Source: an uncultured Porphyromonadaceae bacterium
Lineage (GTDB): Bacteria > Bacteroidota > Bacteroidia > Bacteroidales > Muribaculaceae
Assembly (NCBI GenBank): GCA_902475285.1
Contig: CABRZA010000104.1
Location: forward strand, 1-8,769
DNA: 8,769 nucleotides
Reading direction: 5' to 3'
Shown: piece after piece, positions 6,715-8,769 of the stretch
How the letters are laid out: every line of letters starts with the position of its first letter
Position numbering within the stretch: the first letter of the stretch is position 1
The notes under the pieces: generated by a model
What the model was told of the DNA's origin: nothing
What the model saw: only the letters and a program-made list of their open reading frames with translations
Database searches by the model: none
Position numbers and translations under genes: made by a program

Positions 6715-6777
6715 AGCCCGATTTTTTGACTTCGGGCTCGCCACGCCCTCTCTCCGCGCACTCTGCGCCTCTGCGTG
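6715..6777 (+). repeat. Intergenic hairpin plus short GC-rich tandem repeat
   Basis: AGCCCGA (6715-6721) and TCGGGCT (6732-6738) form a perfect 7-bp stem around a 10-nt loop. Then come three imperfect copies of an 8-9 nt unit: CTCCGCGCA (6752-6760), CTCTGCGC (6761-6768) and CTCTGCGTG (6769-6777). Similar CTCTGCGNN tracts are, from memory, scattered between genes in many bacterial genomes without known function. The block is non-coding here and GC-rich inside an otherwise AT-rich gap. The listed strand is arbitrary. Confidence 0.45.
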
Positions 6778-6807
6778 AGAATATCATGAAGGCCTTGCAT
6801 AAGCGGT

Positions 6808-6843
6808 AAAAAAGGCTCCGCGCGCACCAATCGCGCGGAGCCT
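6808..6843 (-). terminator. Intrinsic terminator of the endonuclease gene
   Basis: A perfect 12-bp stem (6813-6824 with 6832-6843, AGGCTCCGCGCG and its complement) surrounds a 7-nt loop. On the minus strand it is followed by a run of six T (6813..6808). It starts 30 nt after the endonuclease stop codon and is a textbook Rho-independent terminator. Confidence 0.92.
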
Positions 6844-6872
6844 ATTATGAATTATGCATTCTTGATTTTTAA

Positions 6873-8540
6873 TTATTTCACTACCACCTTGACCGGTGCC
6901 GGATGCTGGGCCGTAACCACAAGGTAGATGCCGGCGGGAAGTTCCACTTCCATGCCGTCGTCGACGGCGGGAAGGAGCGCCACTTCGCGTCCCATAGTGT
7001 CGTAGATGCGGGCGTCGCTCTGCTGACGCAGGCAGTCGAAGCGCAGGAAGCCCTCGTAGCCGTACACCAGCAGCGGTTCTTCGGCATCTACGCCCGTGAT
7101 GCCGGCGTGTGTCACAAACACTACGTTCGACATCGGCGACAGAACGCCCAGACGTACCGACTGCACCGAGTATGCCTCGCTGTCGCTCTCGTCGAAGCCC
7201 ACGATTTCAAGATAGTTGTCCTCGGCCACGAGTGTCTCTGTAAATACCTGCGAGCCCACGTAGCGGGTGCGGGTCACCTGGAAGTAGTCGATCACGTCGC
7301 CCGAAGGTGCAGTCCAGTTGGCCGTGTAGCGGTCAGCCTGGATGTCGGTGGCGTCGGTAGCCGTGCAGGCGCCCAGGGCCGGCACCGGCAGACATTCGCC
7401 TCGCAGCGACACTCCGCGCGAGCCGAAGCCGCTGTTCTCGAAGAGGATGCGTGTGGAGTGCGCGCCCAGTGCCGTGGGGCGGTAGGTCACCGTAAGCCAG
7501 TAGCCCGTTTCCGTGCATGCCAGCTGCGCCGGAATTTTGTTCTCGGTACTGACAAACATATCCTTGTCGCCCGAATAGATGGTCACGGCTATGCTGCCGG
7601 TGATGTTCTTGGCCTGCACGAAAATCTTCATCGTGGCGGTGTTGCCCTGGGCAACTTCGCCGAACTGTATCTCCATGTCTTTCAGAGGCGCCACGAGCTC
7701 CGGGTCGCCCACGGGTGTCACCGGCACGCTGCCCGGAGTGAACTTCTCGCCCTTCTTCTCGCCCCAGATATACTCGGCAAGCTCGGGCATGTCGATGAAG
7801 GGGTTGCGGTTGTTCTGTATGCGGTATACGGCTTCGTTGCGGTCGATTTCCTTCTGACTCACAGGGTCCTGGCGGTGCCAGTCGAGAAGCAGCTCAACCG
7901 ACCACGGGTTGAGCGTCGGATACAGATTCTGGCTCACCATGAAAGTGTAGCGCCAGGTGAGGTCCTGATAAGTGGTGGCCATATAGAAATAGGTACGCGC
8001 GAAGTCGCCCTTGTATTCATCGTCGGGCTCGAACACATAGGGCGCGCCGCCGCCCTGCGAGCGCACGGGGTTGCCCACGGCGCATATGCCGTTGTCGAAT
8101 TTGAGGCTCTTGGTGCGGTCCACCACGCCAAGAGGATAGTTGCTCTTGGCTGTGTTGGCCTTCATCTCGGAGGGGTAGAGGTGGTTGAGGTCAACATAGG
8201 CGCCGACCGACGTCGAACCGCCCCACCAGCTCTTCGGAAATGAATGTTCGCGATTGAGGCCGCTGAACGACGGCGCATACAGAGGTATGTCGGAGTACAT
8301 GTCCCACCACCGCCGGCTGTCGGGGTAGACGTCGGTCTGCTGGAAGTAAGTCGGCAGCGCCGAGTACGACGAAACGCGCGTGAAATTGTGCGTCAGGGTA
8401 TACACGGCGGTTTTTAGCTCGCCTTCGCTCTTGCCGTTGAGCGAGTTGTAGTAGCCCGTCGGGACAGCGGCGGCGGCTGTCAGAGCGGCGGCGGCGAGGA
8501 GGCTCGCCAGTGCATAACGGATGAATTTCATCGGTATCAA
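6873..8540 (-). CDS. Secreted endonuclease I-family nuclease with Ig-like, FnIII-like and T9SS sorting domains
   Basis: This 555-residue protein begins with a signal peptide (to about residue 25). Residues 27-255 are an endonuclease I (EndA/NucM-type, His-Me finger) domain: GLNREHSFPKSWW (94-106, His99 the likely general base), DLNHLYPS (117-124, metal-binding region), GNPVR (156-160), RTYFYMATTYQD (182-193) and NRNPFID (244-250). Such enzymes cut DNA and RNA nonspecifically with a divalent metal. After a Pro/Val-rich linker come an Ig-like or choice-of-anchor type beta region (about 282-382), an FnIII-like region (about 395-470) and a C-terminal type IX sorting tail (about 490-555; ARIYDTMGREV and LPAGIYLVV). 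Export across the outer membrane, with surface attachment or release, is inferred. A second Met at 8531 (M4, followed by KFIRY) gives a more ordinary signal peptide and is an equally good start. Roles may be nucleotide scavenging or degradation of extracellular DNA. Confidence 0.92.
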   Translation of the reverse strand: MIPMKFIRYALASLLAAAALTAAAAVPTGYYNSLNGKSEGELKTAVYTLTHNFTRVSSYSALPTYFQQTDVYPDSRRWWDMYSDIPLYAPSFSGLNREHSFPKSWWGGSTSVGAYVDLNHLYPSEMKANTAKSNYPLGVVDRTKSLKFDNGICAVGNPVRSQGGGAPYVFEPDDEYKGDFARTYFYMATTYQDLTWRYTFMVSQNLYPTLNPWSVELLLDWHRQDPVSQKEIDRNEAVYRIQNNRNPFIDMPELAEYIWGEKKGEKFTPGSVPVTPVGDPELVAPLKDMEIQFGEVAQGNTATMKIFVQAKNITGSIAVTIYSGDKDMFVSTENKIPAQLACTETGYWLTVTYRPTALGAHSTRILFENSGFGSRGVSLRGECLPVPALGACTATDATDIQADRYTANWTAPSGDVIDYFQVTRTRYVGSQVFTETLVAEDNYLEIVGFDESDSEAYSVQSVRLGVLSPMSNVVFVTHAGITGVDAEEPLLVYGYEGFLRFDCLRQQSDARIYDTMGREVALLPAVDDGMEVELPAGIYLVVTAQHPAPVKVVVK

Positions 8541-8576
8541 TGTGTGAATTTCAGGTTTCTATGAGTGTTGGAGGTC

Positions 8577-8609
8577 GCAAAGATAGTAAAATTCGCTTAC
8601 CATTGCAAA
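8577..8609 (-). promoter_or_regulatory. Promoter of the secreted endonuclease gene
   Basis: On the minus strand, TTTG (8609..8606), a 20-nt spacer and TATCTTTGC (8585..8577) match the Bacteroidota consensus fully. Transcription should start near 8574, leaving a leader of about 33 nt to the ATG at 8540. Confidence 0.75.
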
Positions 8610-8687
8610 CAAATCGCCGACAGCTATGGTTCAGGAAATTTTGCATATGTGAATATTTCTTAAAAATTAGCTTTCGGACGGCAAATA

Positions 8688-8720
8688 TTTGCCCACGGAG
8701 AAAAAAATACCTAACTTTGC
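8688..8720 (+). promoter_or_regulatory. Promoter of the right-edge tRNA
   Basis: TTTG (8688-8691), a 20-nt spacer with an A-run, and TAACTTTGC (8712-8720) give a full consensus match. The start should lie near 8723, about 16 nt before the tRNA. The -33 box is inside the perfect palindrome GGCAAATATTTGCC (8680-8693), and TTTGC-AACC-GCAAA (8716-8729) repeats the inverted repeat of the tRNA-Asn promoter. It diverges from the endonuclease promoter. Confidence 0.8.
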
Positions 8721-8738
8721 AACCGCAAAATAAGCTAC

Positions 8739-8769
8739 GGCCCATTCGTCTATCGGTTAGGACGCAAGA
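8739..8769 (+). tRNA. tRNA, probably tRNA-Glu, 5' part only (cut by window edge)
   Basis: The sequence from GGCCCATTCGTC onward has the acceptor 5' strand GGCCCAT, a D arm GTCT-ATCGGTTA-GGAC and the first side of the anticodon stem CAAGA. This 5' half strongly resembles Bacteroidota tRNA-Glu. The anticodon lies beyond the edge, so the amino acid is inferred from resemblance only. Confidence 0.8.

Noticed and set aside
4713..6809. Long plus-strand open frame (698 codons) opposite the Na/Pi transporter
   Set aside because: The encoded protein is rich in Val, His, Glu and Ala with no family pattern, starts inside the tRNA, and is explained by the GC-biased codons of the real minus-strand gene.
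6903..8243. Plus-strand open frame (446 codons) opposite the endonuclease
   Set aside because: It is an antisense shadow with low-complexity His/Val/Arg composition and no recognisable motifs.

Overview
The window looks like chromosomal DNA of a gut-type Bacteroidota (Bacteroidales). Six sites match the phylum's promoter, with a -7 box TAnnTTTG; four of these also have a perfect -33 TTTG exactly 20 nt upstream. A secreted nuclease ends in a type IX secretion (Por) sorting tail. Genes lack strong Shine-Dalgarno sequences, the ECF sigma and anti-sigma pair has the phylum's usual style, and coding DNA is GC-rich against AT-rich gaps. I cannot name the species. All protein genes lie on the minus strand; only a tRNA cut by the right edge is on the plus strand. 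No stretch over 300 bases lacks a gene.

Region 1 (1-273) has no convincing gene. It holds a minus-strand promoter firing leftward out of the window.

Region 2 (274-4534) is a tight four-gene operon, transcribed right to left: a secreted metacaspase-like peptidase (C14), an ECF sigma factor, a single-pass membrane protein with an anti-sigma-like N-terminus and a helical-repeat exterior, and a secreted protein joining a helical-repeat region to a CHAT peptidase domain. Junctions are TGATG, a 6-nt gap and ATGA. The operon promoter sits directly on the first ATG, so the mRNA is probably leaderless. This is the exciting part: two different caspase-fold proteases bracket a sigma/anti-sigma switch. 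By loose analogy with Craspase (TPR-CHAT, Csx30, RpoE), it suggests proteolysis-controlled transcription; no CRISPR array or effector is visible here.

Region 3 (4608-6686) holds tRNA-Asn(GTT), with its own promoter and intrinsic terminator, and a Na+/phosphate cotransporter with a PhoU-like tail. Region 4 (6687-8585) has a gap with a hairpin and a short GC-rich tandem repeat, a strong terminator, and a large secreted endonuclease I-family protein with Ig-like, FnIII-like and T9SS modules. Region 5 (8586-8769) carries divergent promoters and the 5' end of a tRNA, probably tRNA-Glu. Both tRNA promoters share an unusual pair of symmetric elements.
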